Below, in pieces: positions 10,801-21,248 of a stretch of DNA of 64,000 nucleotides. Made by a program: the position numbers and the translations under genes. How positions within the stretch are numbered: the first letter of the stretch is position 1; the number at the start of each line of letters is the position of its first letter. The stretch spans positions 12,477,501 through 12,541,500 of the forward strand of contig CANTUQ010000112.1 in the NCBI GenBank assembly GCA_947683425.1, in the 5' to 3' direction. The DNA comes from Excoecaria cochinchinensis. Lineage: Eukaryota > Streptophyta > Magnoliopsida > Malpighiales > Euphorbiaceae. Under the pieces are notes generated by a model. It did no database searches. It was not told the DNA's origin and saw nothing but the letters and a program-made list of their open reading frames with translations.

Positions 10801-11267
10801 TCTGGGGTTATAGAACCACAGTCAGAACCTCTACGGGGGTGACACCGTTCTCCCTGGTATACGAAACCGAAGAAGTTCTGCCGGTTGAAATTGAGCTAAA
10901 ATCCTTAAGAGTAGTCATAGAAGCCGAGATTCCAGAGACAGAATGGGCACAACAGCGATTGTTGCAGTTGAATCTATTGGATGAAGATAGGTTGAGAGCC
11001 TATTATCACAATCAGGTTTATCAGAAGAGACTAGCTCGGTCCTTTGGCAAGAAGGTACGAAAGCACCCATTGAAAGAAGGGGATTTGGTCTTTAAGATGA
11101 TGAGGCCGGGAGTGCCGGACATACGAGGAAAATTCAGGCCAACCTGGGAAGGTCCGTTCATTGTGAAAAAGTTGCTAACAAAGGGAGCAGCAATCTTGGC
11201 AGACAGCGATGGGAATGAGTTTAAAGACCCGGTCAATGTCGATAGACTAAAAAGGTTCCATGGCTAA
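7830..11267 (+). CDS. pol: E1 Pol: RT, RNase H, archaeal-type RNase H, integrase
   Basis: A 1145-aa open frame. RT starts near residue 133 (KKYEKVFAWTYEDM), keeps SFVDGYAGYNQI and has YVDDMM near 280. However, 39 codons are absent after WLA at 8444/8445 compared with E0, removing most of the fingers motif. The first RNase H (about 420-540) lacks the usual Asp and TDH residues. The second, archaeal-type RNase H (about 568-720) keeps Asp, Glu (NEAEYE), Asp (FGDSSLV) and Asp (LADALA). Integrase has a zinc-binding HH-CC region near 790-850 and a core with Asp867 and Glu963, but the middle Asp is Asn (SNNG, residue 928; E0 keeps DNG). Spacing to Glu fits DD35E. The protein ends with RLKRFHG. Confidence 0.95.
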   Translation: MVEPELKFEDLKISPEVVEKPPPSQEVKAQSAAITSSIRDEDNSYLDTIFMSELFNDNVNVSDYINEMNNFAYLCDVSDDFIPHDHKHDAFIFDINSTNTTAFNLGTLENLKEILIASNITPEERLKFETILKKYEKVFAWTYEDMPGIDRDVAEHAITTYPESKPVKQKLRRLRPEWAQKVREEIHKQIEAKFLLEVKYPTWLADSTAACMMYSFVDGYAGYNQILNKIVDRIKTAFIIEWGTFAYRVMPFGLKNAGATYQRMATRVLNDWIHKKVEVYVDDMMIKSATREGHFEALEKFFQRINKYDLRLNPKKCIFGVTSGKLLGHVVSQRGIEVDPDKVRAIREMPVPQKEKEVRSFLGKLQYISRFIAKLVSMCEPIFKLLRKNQPVAWNNDCQLAFDTIKDYLLNPPVLRPPQRAKPLILYLAVEDNSVGAMMAQEDDFGVEFAVYYLSEKFLTYEAKYVEVEKICLAVVWASKKLRPYFHSFSVRAVAKRNPLRYLQEAPSLLGKMGRWLLLLQEFDIEYITSKTIKGRAVAEFLAEHPIEGDQFEYNFPDEDVMAIAVQGWQLFFDGAVNSKGAGARIILTTPDGEKLPLAKKLRYKATNNEAEYEVCIFGLEALLALRAKTAKVFGDSSLVIHQIRGECSVKEERLLPYVKHLRMLSSQFETCTFHFTPRDENQLADALATLVSMWDNPTGVTMKPVLISSSEKPCFEAEQVMDVGATDGNPWYYDIQNYLEQSVFPEEATKKDQRMIRKLSTQFISVNGALYKRQVDGIQLRCLAEKEAEKVMEEVHAGVCGAHMNGLALAKKIMRQGFYWLTIDTDCSKYVKQCQLCQQYANLRHVPVLELHNLTSPWPFAAWGIDIIGEIRPTASNGHRFIIVAIDYFTKWVEAESFKKIDARDMAKFIERNLICRYGLPQHIVSNNGVQFLAETKQMLQKYGIQHHKSSPYRPQANGAVEAANKNVKRILAKMVQSYKDWAEKLPFALWGYRTTVRTSTGVTPFSLVYETEEVLPVEIELKSLRVVIEAEIPETEWAQQRLLQLNLLDEDRLRAYYHNQVYQKRLARSFGKKVRKHPLKEGDLVFKMMRPGVPDIRGKFRPTWEGPFIVKKLLTKGAAILADSDGNEFKDPVNVDRLKRFHG

Positions 11268-12299
11268 AGACTAGAAAATAAAAAGAAGAGAATAAATTCC
11301 CCGCAGGTCGAAAATCGAAAAAAGGCGGCCTTACTAAAATTGGGCGCCCTGTCAGGGTGAAAACCGAAAAAAGGCATCCTGGGCAAAAATTAAAGGCTGA
11401 GAGAAAATGTTCAATCGAGAAAACCCGAGAGGGCTGATTGATAACAGGAATTTAATGCTTACACGATCTATTCTGAGATTAGGTGTGGTCTTGTGTTTTT
11501 GATTTTTGTCAAATGAAGATCATGTATGATGAAATCATATAGAAATGTACTCAATTTTGCAATGAATAAAGATTACAGTTTGCATTTTCATTGGCTTTTA
11601 GTTCTGCCTTAAAAATATATTATCTATTTATCTAATAACTGTGGCCTTTTTGATTTTGTCGGAAGGTGCCTACGCAGATATGTGCTATTCATTCTTAGCG
11701 AAGCTTTTGATAATAGCCTTATCTTGTAGTTCCTTCAAAATATATATATATATATAAATATAAAATAAACAAAAGCCGCTGGATTGGGTTGGGTCCATTC
11801 CAGGCAAAAATTAGGCAAAGGGTTGTGTGAAAATCCCCTAAGGGACGCATTTCCCGCAAAGAAAAGCTAGTGTGAAAATCCCCAAGGGACGCACTACCTT
11901 TAAAACAATGACGTTCAATGCCTGGAGCAATAGGGCGGCGTTACTTCAGATAATCCTATTTCAATCAGTTAACACACAACACAGAACATGAATCCCGGGT
12001 AAATGATCATTGACCAGGGGGGCAAAGGATATACACCGGACGTCTCTTTCAGAAAACTTGTCGACGATCCTCAGGATTCAGGGGGCATGGTAGAGCAGAC
12101 AAGCTATAAATTCAGCAAACCTTGGACCACCTAGGGCACAATCTATACATTTTTGCAACCATTTGCATTCCATATCATACACATGTGATTTCTTGTATAT
12201 TCCTATGCATACAATCTTGCAGGAGAAATCGGCGGGGAACACCAACAAAAGCCGAGTGACGACACCAGTCCAAGCATCTAAAAGAGCACAGCTCAAAAA
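11268..12299 (+). other. E1 3' untranslated region with conserved blocks
   Basis: No ORF is supported. Two blocks are shared with E0 (from 16980) and E2 (minus, about 24100-24930). Block 1 (about 11290-11420) alternates GAAAATCGAAAAAAGGC-type runs with GGCGCCCTGTCAGGG. Block 2 is a pair of GTGTGAAAATCCCC...GGGACGCA units (11825-11849 and 11870-11894). A short TA microsatellite lies near 11739-11756. The end, CTTGCAGGAG near 12219, resembles a 3' splice site and is also present in E0. Confidence 0.7.
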
Positions 12300-12689
12300 T
12301 TCACAGCGGTTAGCACGATGGCGGCACTACCCACAAGAGGTTAGCACGATCACGGCACTACCCATTCACAGCGGTTAGCACGATGGCGGCACTACCCACA
12401 AGAGGTTAGCACGACCACGGCACTACCAATTCACAGCGGTTAGCACGATGGCAGCACTACCCACAAGAGGTTAGCACGACCACGGCACTACCAATTCACA
12501 GCGGTTAGCACGATGGCGGCACTACCCACAAGAGGTTGGCACGACCACGGCACTACCGATTCACAGCGGTTAGCACGATGGCGGCACTACCCACAAGAGG
12601 TTGGCACGACCACGGCACTACCAATTCACAACAGTTACCACGATGGCGGCATTACCCACAAGAGGTTAGCACGACCACGACGTCATCAG
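12300..12689 (+). repeat. E1 65-bp tandem array
   Basis: Six head-to-tail units of exactly 65 bp, starting at 12300, 12365, 12430, 12495, 12560 and 12625. Each unit holds two related halves, TTAGCACGATGGCGGCACTA and TTAGCACGACCACGGCACTA. Tat/Ogre elements are known for hypervariable tandem arrays at this site between pol and the 3' LTR. Short ORFs through the array are by-products. Confidence 0.96.
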
Positions 12690-12848
12690 TTACAACCAAA
12701 AGACAGCCTGCCTATAACACGGCAACAACAATCATCATAACTCCGTCCAGCAGGAAGATCGCCGCTTCAGGCACGCGTTTATTTCCTTTTCCTGAATTTT
12801 GGCTCACCTAGGCACCCACACACTAGCCTCCCCAAAATTGGGGGCAAC
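12690..12848 (+). other. E1 end of 3' UTR and polypurine tract
   Basis: The segment just ahead of the 3' LTR is conserved with E2 (GGCTCACCTAGGCACCCA and CACTAGCCTCCCC). The purine-rich AAAATTGGGGGCAAC at 12834-12848 abuts the LTR and is the likely plus-strand primer. E2 has the same tract on the minus strand at 22310-22330. Confidence 0.75.
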
Positions 12849-14033
12849 TGTAGACACCGGGTCCCGAGTAGCCTTGATCAGGATTACCCGATGATGAAAT
12901 TAAATGTGCCGATTAATAGGCAAAAATAATGAAAGTTGGAAGTGATAGTTTCCTTGTCGTTTTGATTTGTGAGGAATGAATAAAAATGTATTTTAAAAAT
13001 ATTTTAAATATGTTTTAAAAATTATTTTGGGATAAAAAGTTAGTTTTTAAATTATTGTGTTTTCATAGGAATTTAAAAAAAAAAAAAAAATTCTTCCTGA
13101 AAACGCACGGCTGTGCTTCTTTGAAAGCACGGCTGTGCTTCTTCGAGCACGGCTGTGCTTGTTCGAGCATGGCTGTGCTTTGCGCTGCACAGCGTGAGCG
13201 TGCGCGAAAGCACAGCCGTGCTTTTCTCGAAAGCACAGCCGTGCTTTTCAGTGCAGTGCGCCCCATTTCGCCCTTTTTCCCTTTTTTGTCATAATTTCTT
13301 CATTTTAAATGCTTTTTAACTCATTTTTTTTGAATAATTCAATTCTAAAATCCTTCTATCTTCCAACTCTCCAAATTCAGTTGTTTTTTTGAGTTATGGG
13401 AATTAAATTAATTTAATTTCTTTAATTAAAAAATCTGAATTTTGGGGAAAATAAAAAGGATTTTGGAGAGAGAATTAGGGGGGATTTTCTTTAGAAAACT
13501 TTTTTTTCTTCTCTCTTCTCTCAACCAAATTCTCTCAATTTCTAAAAGAATTTCCAGCAATTCTTGAGACAAAAAATAACAATTTTGGTTCTTGAGAATT
13601 TTTCTTATTTTCAATTGATAACTTTTTACTTTAAGACAAATAAACTAATTGTTTGTTCTTGAGTAAAATTTATCTTTCAATATTTTTTTTTCTTCTAATC
13701 ATATTTTTTCAAATCAAGACAACGAATTGGATCATCTACCTTCATTTCTTCAAGATCAATTTTGAGGGTAAACATTTTTGGCTCAATTTCTTAGTTTGAT
13801 TTTTAATTTCATTTCTTTTTTATTTAATTAATTAACATGTAAATTCTTTTAGTTCTATCATTTTATTCTTCTTTCTATTCTTTTGCTTTTTTTATTCAAT
13901 CGATTATCATGTAAATTCTTTTAGATCTATTATTTAATTGTTCATATTTTTACTTCTTATTTTTATTTCTCATTTGATTGTTCATATCCTTTGTTATTAT
14001 TGTATTATTATTATTGTAGTTATTACCATCATT

Positions 14034-14065
<32 letters not shown>

Positions 14066-15424
14066 CTTTATTCTTGTTTAATTTTATTATTACTATCATT
14101 ATTTATTTCTTATGCATGCTGATTTTTTTTATTACCTTTGCTTTTTATATATGTTGGATATTGTTGTTATTATTTTATACTTTTACACATGCTGAATTTT
14201 ATGTTTGTATTTTCTATTCATGTTTTTTGCATGTTGAGTTTTATAATTATTCTTTTATGTTTGCTTATGCATGTTGGCTTTTATTACTATTATTATTTAT
14301 GTTTTATGCATGCTGTTTTTTTATTATTTCTTTTGCTTTTTATGCATGATTGGATGTTATTGATATTATTTTGTGTTTTTATGCATGTTAAATTTTATTA
14401 ACACTATTTCATTTTTTAGCATGTTGATTTTATTAATTTTTTAAATTGCATTTTTTTTATTATGTCATTTTAATTGGCTTGTCATACATGATGCAATTTT
14501 ATTTGCATTAATTTAATTATTTTCATGTTATATGTTTAATTATTTTTATACTAACTTCATTTTTATTTTTTATTTTTTATTTTTCAATACTTATTTTTCA
14601 TATGTGAGTTTTTGTCAAGTGAGAACCCATGGAGATTTGAAGATCCACTTGGGAGTTGTTTATTATTTTTGTTGCTTTTTATTATTTTGGATTAATTTAT
14701 TATTATAATTTGTAATAAGTTTATTTAATTTTATTTTTATGCACGTTAATTAAAAAATCACAAAAATATTTATATTAATTAATTTGATTTTTTTCTAAAT
14801 AAAAATGGGACCAATGTCCTAGCTTTCCATTCAAAATAAATTGACACTTTACAAAGTGTTTTCTTTAATTATGCATGAGAGGACCAATGTCCTTATTTTT
14901 AATAAATAACTCGATTTATGCATGAGTTGTATTTTATTTACAAATGGGGGTTGTATTTCGCCCCTAATTTTATTGTAATTTATTTTACTTTTATTTATTT
15001 TATTTACCGCTTTATTTATATGTTTGATATGCATTTACTTAAATTGCATTAAAAATTGAATGAGAAATGGGATGAAATACTAAATTCAAAACTTGATTAT
15101 AAACTTAGCCAAGGTATGAATAAATGGGGAGTCTCGAACTTTCTCTGGTCTTTGGGCTCAACGATTACAATCCTAGGCTCCAGGGGGTAGAGGCTGAGAT
15201 CTCCAAAATCTCTCTGGTTAGCCCAAGATGGATATGTATGCGCCGTCTTAGGCTCGATGAGGCTAGACGACCCTTCCCAATGTTCTATTGGGTGGCGACT
15301 CCAAGAAAGCTCTTTGTTTCCCAAAATAGACGCAGCTTGTAAATACCTTACAAGTTTTTATGAACCTCTCCCGATCACCCTAAGGCGGGCTTCCGGGAGG
15401 CATTGAGGTTCGGCGCGCGTCACA
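12849..15424 (+). repeat. E1 3' LTR
   Basis: 2576 bp, the partner of 1570-4119. It starts TGTAGACACC, ends GCGTCACA, and is followed by the target duplication AAAGG. It differs from the 5' LTR by scattered substitutions, a different hairpin island (13098-13262) and a longer ATT microsatellite near 14035-14065. Confidence 0.95.
13098..13262 (+). repeat. GC-rich inverted-repeat island in the E1 3' LTR
   Basis: Same AAGCACGGCTGTGCTT-type near-palindromes as at 1819-1962 but with extra or rearranged copies, for example a second AAGCACAGCCGTGCTTTTC. This is the most divergent part of the two LTRs. Confidence 0.82.
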
Positions 15425-16979
15425 AAAGGCCATAGAAGATTTTGAAGATTCATCTTTAGTAATTCATCAGATCAGAGGGGACTGGTCTGTTAAAGAAGAA
15501 AGGCTATTGCCCTATGTGAAGTACTTGAGAATGTTAAGTAGTCAGTTTGAGGCTTGCACTTTTCACTTCGTCCCTAGGGATGAGAATCAATTGGTTGATG
15601 CTTTTGCAGCATTGGTATCCATGTGGGATAATCCGGTAGGGGTTGCTTTGAGACCACTTCTGATCTCTAGTTCTAGAAAACCTTATTTTGAAACCAAGCA
15701 GGTGATGGAGGTTGAGGTTCTCGATGAAAACCCTAGGTACTACGATATCCAGAATTATTTAAAAAGGGCAGTTTTTCTAGAATAAGCCACCAAGAAAGAC
15801 CAAATAATGATTCGAAAGTTATCCACTCAATTCATCAGTGTAGATGGTACTTTATATAAGAGGCAAGCGGACGGTATTCAACTGAGATGTTTGGTAGAGA
15901 AAGAGGCTGAAAGGGTTATGGAAGAGGTTCATACCAGAGTATGCAGATCTCAAATGAATGGCTTAGCTTTAGCAAAGAAGATCATGTGCCAAGGATTTTA
16001 TTGGCTCACGATGGATACGAATTGTTCAAAGTATGTGAAGCAATGCCAGTAATGTCAGTAATACGCGAATTTAAGACATGTGCCGATTTCGGACCTACAT
16101 AACTTGATGTCTCCATGGCCATTTATAGCTTGAGGAATAGATATCATAGGCGAGATACATCATACAGCTTCCAATGGGCATAGGTTCATAATAGTTGCCA
16201 TTGATTACTTCACTAAATGGGTCAAAGTTGAATCTTTTAAGAAGATTGATGCCAGGGACATGGCCAAGTTCATCAAGCGAAATTTGATATGCAGATATGG
16301 CCTCCCTCACCACATTGTGTTTGATAATGGGGTACAATTCTTGGCAAAAACTAAACAAGTGCTTCAGAAATATGGGATCCAGCATCATAAGTCTTTTCCT
16401 TACTGACCTCAGGCTAATGGGGCAGTTAAAGCAGCTAACAAGAACGTCAAAGGAATACTGGCCAAGATGGTACAGAGCTACAAGGATTGGGCAAAAAAGC
16501 TACCCTTTGCACTTTAAGGTTACAGAACCACCGTCAGAACCTCGATAGGAGCAATGCCATTTTCTCTAGTATATGGAACTGAAGCGATTTTGCCAGTTGA
16601 AATCGAGCTAAGATCGTTAAGGGTAGCCATGGAAGCCGAGATCCCAGAGGCAAAATGGGCACAACAACGATTACTGCAATTGAATCTATTGGATGAAGAT
16701 AGATTGCGAGCTTATTATCACAACCAGGTTTAACAGAAAAGGCTAGCTCGGTCGTTTAATAAGAAGGTACAAAAACACCCGTTGAAAGAAGGGGATTTGG
16801 TCTTCAAGATGATGAGGCCGGGAGTGCCAGACATCCAGGGAAAGTTTAGACCAACCTGGGAGGGTTCATTTGTGCTGAAGAAGTTAATGTCGAAGGGGGC
16901 AGCCGTCTTGACAGACAGCGACGAAAATGAATTCAAGGAACCGATCAATGTCAACAGGTTAAAAAGGTTCCATGGCTAA
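15425..16979 (+). pseudogene. E0: second RNase H end and integrase (broken)
   Basis: Continuation of the E0 polyprotein after the nested E1. It starts within the archaeal-type RNase H (SSLVIHQI, then NQLVDAFAA) and runs through the zinc-binding region and integrase core to the C-terminus RLKRFHG. Stops occur near 15783, 16050, 16131, 16405, 16516 and 16731. The integrase keeps Asp in FDNG but has Lys in place of the catalytic Glu (AVKAAN, near 16430). It is more decayed than E1, as expected of the older host copy. Confidence 0.93.
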
Positions 16980-17958
16980 AGACCAAAAATCAAAAGAAGA
17001 GAATGAATGTCCCGCGGGTTGAAAATCGAAAAAAGGCAGTCTTGTAAAAATTAGGCGCCCTGTCAGGGTAAAAACCAAAATGGCACCCTGGTTAAAAATT
17101 AAGGGCTGAGAGAAAATGTTCGATCGAGAAAACGCGAGAGGGCCGATTGATAACGGGAGTTTGATGCTTACAAGATTTATTCTGAGATTAGGTGTAGTCT
17201 TGTGCTTTTAAGTTCTTATCAATTGGGAAATCAAGTATGATGAAATCTTATAGAAGTGTACACAAATTTGTAATGAATAAAAAATTCAGTTCGCAGTTTC
17301 ATTAATTCTTTAGTTCTATTTTAAAAAGAAATATTTATCTAATGACTATTCTTTAATCATTTTCGTTGAAAGGTGTCTAAGCGAATATGCACTGATCACC
17401 CTTAAGGGAGGTTCTGATAACAACCTTCACTTCTCTTGAAGCCACATCAAAAAAAAAAGGAAAAAAAATGAAAAAAAATGAAAATAATGAAAATAGGTAA
17501 AAGCCATTGAGTTGAATTAGGATCTTCTCAGGCAAAAGTAAGGCATAGGGTTGTGTAGAAATCCCAAAGTACACATTTTCCATAATGAAAAGCTAGTGTG
17601 AAAATCAATAAGGAGCGCGCTACCTTTAAAATAATAATGAATGACGCTGAGAGTGATCAAGGGCTGCCAGTTGCAAGTTGCAGAGTCCACGCAGAGAGAA
17701 TCCGAGCCAAGAATCATCCCAGTTGAGATCCTCGAGAATAAGATTGTGCCTCGATACTTGGGCTGCTTGGATGGATTCGTCACTCGTATTTTGCATAGCA
17801 TGTGCACATTCACGCACATAATTTACCCCTACATATTGATTTTAACTTTGCAGGAAATATTAGGCAGTGAAGGTTATCAGAGAAAAGCACCCTAGGCATT
17901 CAAGGAGTATTCGAAAAAATAGTCATAAATAAATAATTGCTGGAATTTTTTTTTCAGG
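16980..17958 (+). other. E0 3' untranslated region
   Basis: Aligns by eye with the E1 3' UTR, including the GAAAATCGAAAAAAGGC / GGCGCCCTGTCAGGG block and a worn copy of the GTGTGAAAATC pair. An A-rich purine run lies at 17451-17485. Two pyrimidine-rich stretches end in CAG: TTAACTTTGCAGG near 17853 and TTTTTTTTTCAGG at 17949-17958. The second directly precedes an ATG. Confidence 0.65.
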
Positions 17959-19565
17959 ATGCCCTCGCGACGTGTTCCACTTAGGGAACCAGCAGATATT
18001 CCACCTACAGTATGGATGAATGCTGCATAAAGATGGAGGTTTGAAGCATTATGTCATCCACAGATCTTATCTAGTAAATTTCTGTCCCGGACATTCTTGG
18101 AGCAGATGGGCATGTGGGAGGAGGTCAGCGTATTGTTAGCAGCTATAGGTTGGATGGATTTCCTTACACCTGCCTTTCTCACCTACCCAGAGGTTAGTAA
18201 AGAGTTCCTAGCTATGCTTAAGTATGGGGGGGTTTTCAAGATCAGATACAAATCCTGGAGCTATATCATTTCGGGTCCGAGACGTAGAGCATACAATGAG
18301 TCACCGGAGTTTTGCACAAATTATGGTTCTTTCGATTAGGGACCATGTACAGGTATTAGACAGGGCTATTTTGGCACGCTAATGGGAGATGATCACAGTA
18401 CCAGGGGCCCATTATGGCCGTAACACAGCCAAGATTACTCTATTAGCCTCACAGGTGATATATTCAGAGGGTTTTGGCTAGCAGCTATTTGGATAGAACT
18501 CGTAGTCCTAGCGCTATCAATACCATAGAGGTTTGGAGTCTATGGGCTATGGCAACAGGGACACCGCTCAACATTAGTCACGAGACTATGGCCAGTATGG
18601 TTAGACAAAGCTGGAGGACTATGGCGCAGCTATGTATAGGTGGGATAGTCACCAAATTGCTACTACACTTAGGTCACGACCCCAACACGTTTCGCTCGCT
18701 CATGGACGGAGACATTTATGTTGACTGGGTCATTGCCAAATATATGGGCATGGTTGAGCAGTTGCCTGGGCAAGCAAGAGAATATAGACTACCTACTATG
18801 GCTGAGAATCAGTAGATGTACCGTTTACCTTCCCTCGCAGCTGTGGCACTATTCAAAGAATAACTTCAGGCCGAGGAGGAACCTCCACAGTCTCAAACAG
18901 ATGAGGAGTATCATCGTCCGCAGCTAAAGGGAAGAGAGCCTCACTCGCAATTAGATGGTATGGATATGGACATAGATCTGGAGAATCTTCTTCGCACTCT
19001 ATCACCACAGTCATTTCCTCCAGAGGATCAGATGTTCCCTCCTCCTCATATGCATACTTGGGGGATGGGTCCTCAGACATCTGGGAGCTATTATCCCTAT
19101 GGCCATCCAGATTCTCCGAGGGAATCTACTTCTGTAGCTTTGCCGCCACCACTTGGGCTTGGGATAGAGCAGAGCCAGGGGAGTATAGAGGTCCTTGTCC
19201 AGGCCATATAGAGGGAGATTTTAGCAGTGCTGGATGTTAGATCCCAGCGTTCTGATGAGAGGCTGATGGCTATGGAGCAGCGCATGGATGAGAGGCTGAT
19301 GGCTGTAGAGCAGTGTATAGATGAGAGATCGAGGGCTATGGGTCAGTGTATAGATGAAAGGATGATGATTTTGGAGCAACGTTTTGATGAAAGCCTGATT
19401 GCTATGGAAGGGCGTATGGATGGGAGACTGCAGGCCATAAATGGGAGACTACAATGCATGGAGTGACTCATGGAGGAGATGTAACAGTGCTAGGATAGAC
19501 TTGAGGAGTCCATGAGGGACTCCTACGCACACACCAATCGAGAAGGATCAAGAGGAGCCCACTAA
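17959..19565 (+). pseudogene. E0 extra 3' ORF: ORF-1-like protein with hendecad coiled coil
   Basis: Downstream of integrase, where envelope-like ORFs sit in some plant gypsy elements. It opens with ATG at 17959 right after a splice-acceptor-like T9-CAG. It reads in one frame to 18339 with a stop near 18028, then shifts frame and continues from about 18474 to the stop at 19563. The N-terminal part (FLEQMGMWEEVSVLLAAIGW, YPEVSKEFLAML) and the middle (QLCIGGIVTKLLLHLGHD) recall the Athila ORF-1 / putative plant transposon protein domain. The C-terminus has 11-residue repeats of the DERLMAMEQRM type. Function is unknown. E1 carries only a tandem array in this slot. Stops and a frameshift mark it as decayed; family assignment is by eye. 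Confidence 0.6.
19240..19460 (+). repeat. 33-bp coding repeats (hendecad coiled coil)
   Basis: About six units of 33 nt, each coding an 11-residue DERLMAMEQRM-like block. An 11-residue period suits a straight or slightly right-handed coiled coil. It lies in the C-terminal part of the E0 3' ORF. Confidence 0.8.
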
Positions 19566-20056
19566 CTATGATCCTTTTGACTGATATTTAGGGAGATTTA
19601 TTATTATTTTGATCTAATTTATGTACAAAAGTGATAATTATATATAGATGACCTTTGTTACACTTTGTATGTATGTATGCACTTCAACATGAGATAGATA
19701 AAAGGAATAAGAATATAAAAATAGTGAACCACAGATAATAAAATGACAAAGATGGAAATTATATGACGAACCACAAACTGATAAAATGAGACAATGAGAT
19801 TATAACAATCGAACCTTCGCGGAAGGTAAATAATCAAAATGATTATCGTGATAAATTGATTTAATCGAAGTTTGTTTTATTCAGGGAACAGCTGAGGCTA
19901 CGCAAGAGAACAATTCTTATGTTTTTTAAGTCCGGAGCGGACTCGGGCCCTCGCAATTTGAGGATGGCACCCGCACTTTGTAAGTCTAGAGCAGGTGAAG
20001 TTTGGAAGAACAATTTCAGCATTTTATAAGTCCGGAGCGGACTCGGCATATCGCCA
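19566..20056. other. Unassigned segment between E0 and E2
   Basis: No ORF or known motif. The first 290 bp are AT-rich. From about 19926 a perfect inverted repeat, AGTCCGGAGCGGACT, appears at about 19928 and 20030 with a worn version midway, roughly every 50 bp. The segment ends in TCGCCA directly before the E2 LTR, which resembles the reverse complement of the start of a tRNA-Arg primer site. It could be a leader of another truncated element, but this is weak. Confidence 0.5.
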
Positions 20057-21155
20057 TTTGACGCGTGCCGGACTCGACCAGTTCCCGGAAACCTGCTTTT
20101 GGGGCTCGATTGCGTCTTTTGATCTTGGGCAATCATGAGATATTTCGAACACCTCCTTCCAATAGAACACTGGAAAAATCATCTAATCCCATGAATCCTT
20201 TAGGCACCTTTGAGTTATTTTAGAGTCGCCATCCAATTTACAATAAATTGGGAAAGCTCGTCTAACCTCGGGGGTCTAAACTAGAGAAAGATTTGGAACT
20301 TTACTCTTATTAATTTTAAATTTCTATCTATTTTCTCACACGGTCATACATTAAAAAAATAAAGCGCAAATCAAGCACGAAAGAAAGCGGCAAAGAAAGC
20401 GGTAAAATAAAGCAAGCCACACAAAATAAAGGAAAGATAAAATTGGGACAAAATACAATCCCCCAAATAAAAAGATATTAAAATTTGGGACAAAAGTACA
20501 ATCCCCCAAAATAAAATCAAGCAAAACATAAATAAATAAATCAAATGAATAAAATAAACATTCATAAATTGGGACATTATTTAGGATAGGAACATTGGTT
20601 CCTTCATTTTCACTTAAAAAGTCGAATAGTTATTTTTTAGTATTTATCGATAAAATCGAGATGAGTGATCCCATTTTGAGAAAGTTAACTCTTCTTTTTA
20701 AAAGTGAGTTTTTATGGGTTAAAATTAGGACATTGGCCCCATTTTATTAGAAAAAGATCCCAATTTATTAATATAAAACTTTTTTATGTGACTTTTAATT
20801 AACGCGCATAAAAATAAATAAATGTATTACAAATTACATAATAAAAATAAATAAAATCAAAATAATGAAAAATACTAAAATATGACAAATCCCGCCAAAA
20901 TGGTGTTTTTAAGTCTCCATGGGCTCCCATTTGCTATTAAAAAAGCTCATACATAAAATAAGTATTGAAATAAAAAAATACAAATAAAAGTGATGTTAGT
21001 AATAAAAATGAATTTAAAATATAATATATGAAAATGAATTAAAATAAAAGCGCTTGATGAGTGATAAACTAATTAAATGACATGATAACATAAATAACTT
21101 AACATATTAACAATTCAACATACATAAAACATACATGATAATAATAATAATAACA

Positions 21156-21182
21156 ATAAAAAAAAAAAAAAAAAAAAAAAAA

Positions 21183-21247
<65 letters not shown>
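21156..21247. repeat. Poly-A and (AAT)n microsatellite
   Basis: A run of more than 20 A followed by about 20 AAT units in the left E2 LTR. The right LTR has a comparable AAT run at 29668-29755. Confidence 0.95.

Positions 21248-21248
<1 letters not shown>

Larger units (their letters stand above)
1570..15424 (+). mobile_element. E1: complete Tat/Ogre-type Ty3/gypsy retrotransposon, nested in E0
   Basis: A 13.9-kb element with TG...CA LTRs (1570-4119 and 12849-15424), a PBS at 4121-4139, gag, protease, RT, RNase H, second RNase H, integrase and a polypurine tract. It is flanked by the perfect 5-bp duplication AAAGG (1565-1569 and 15425-15429). Joining the flanks restores the pol frame of E0. 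The Tat/Ogre call rests on the tRNA-Arg PBS, the archaeal-type RNase H after the usual one, the long LTRs and a tandem array ahead of the 3' LTR. The copy cannot act alone: there is a stop between linker and protease, a frame change before pol, a deletion in RT and a changed integrase residue. Confidence 0.96.

Noticed and set aside
20046..20056. TCGCCA beside the E2 left LTR as a true primer site of another element
   Set aside because: Only six bases match before the similarity breaks; the rest needs an insertion to align with the tRNA-Arg site.
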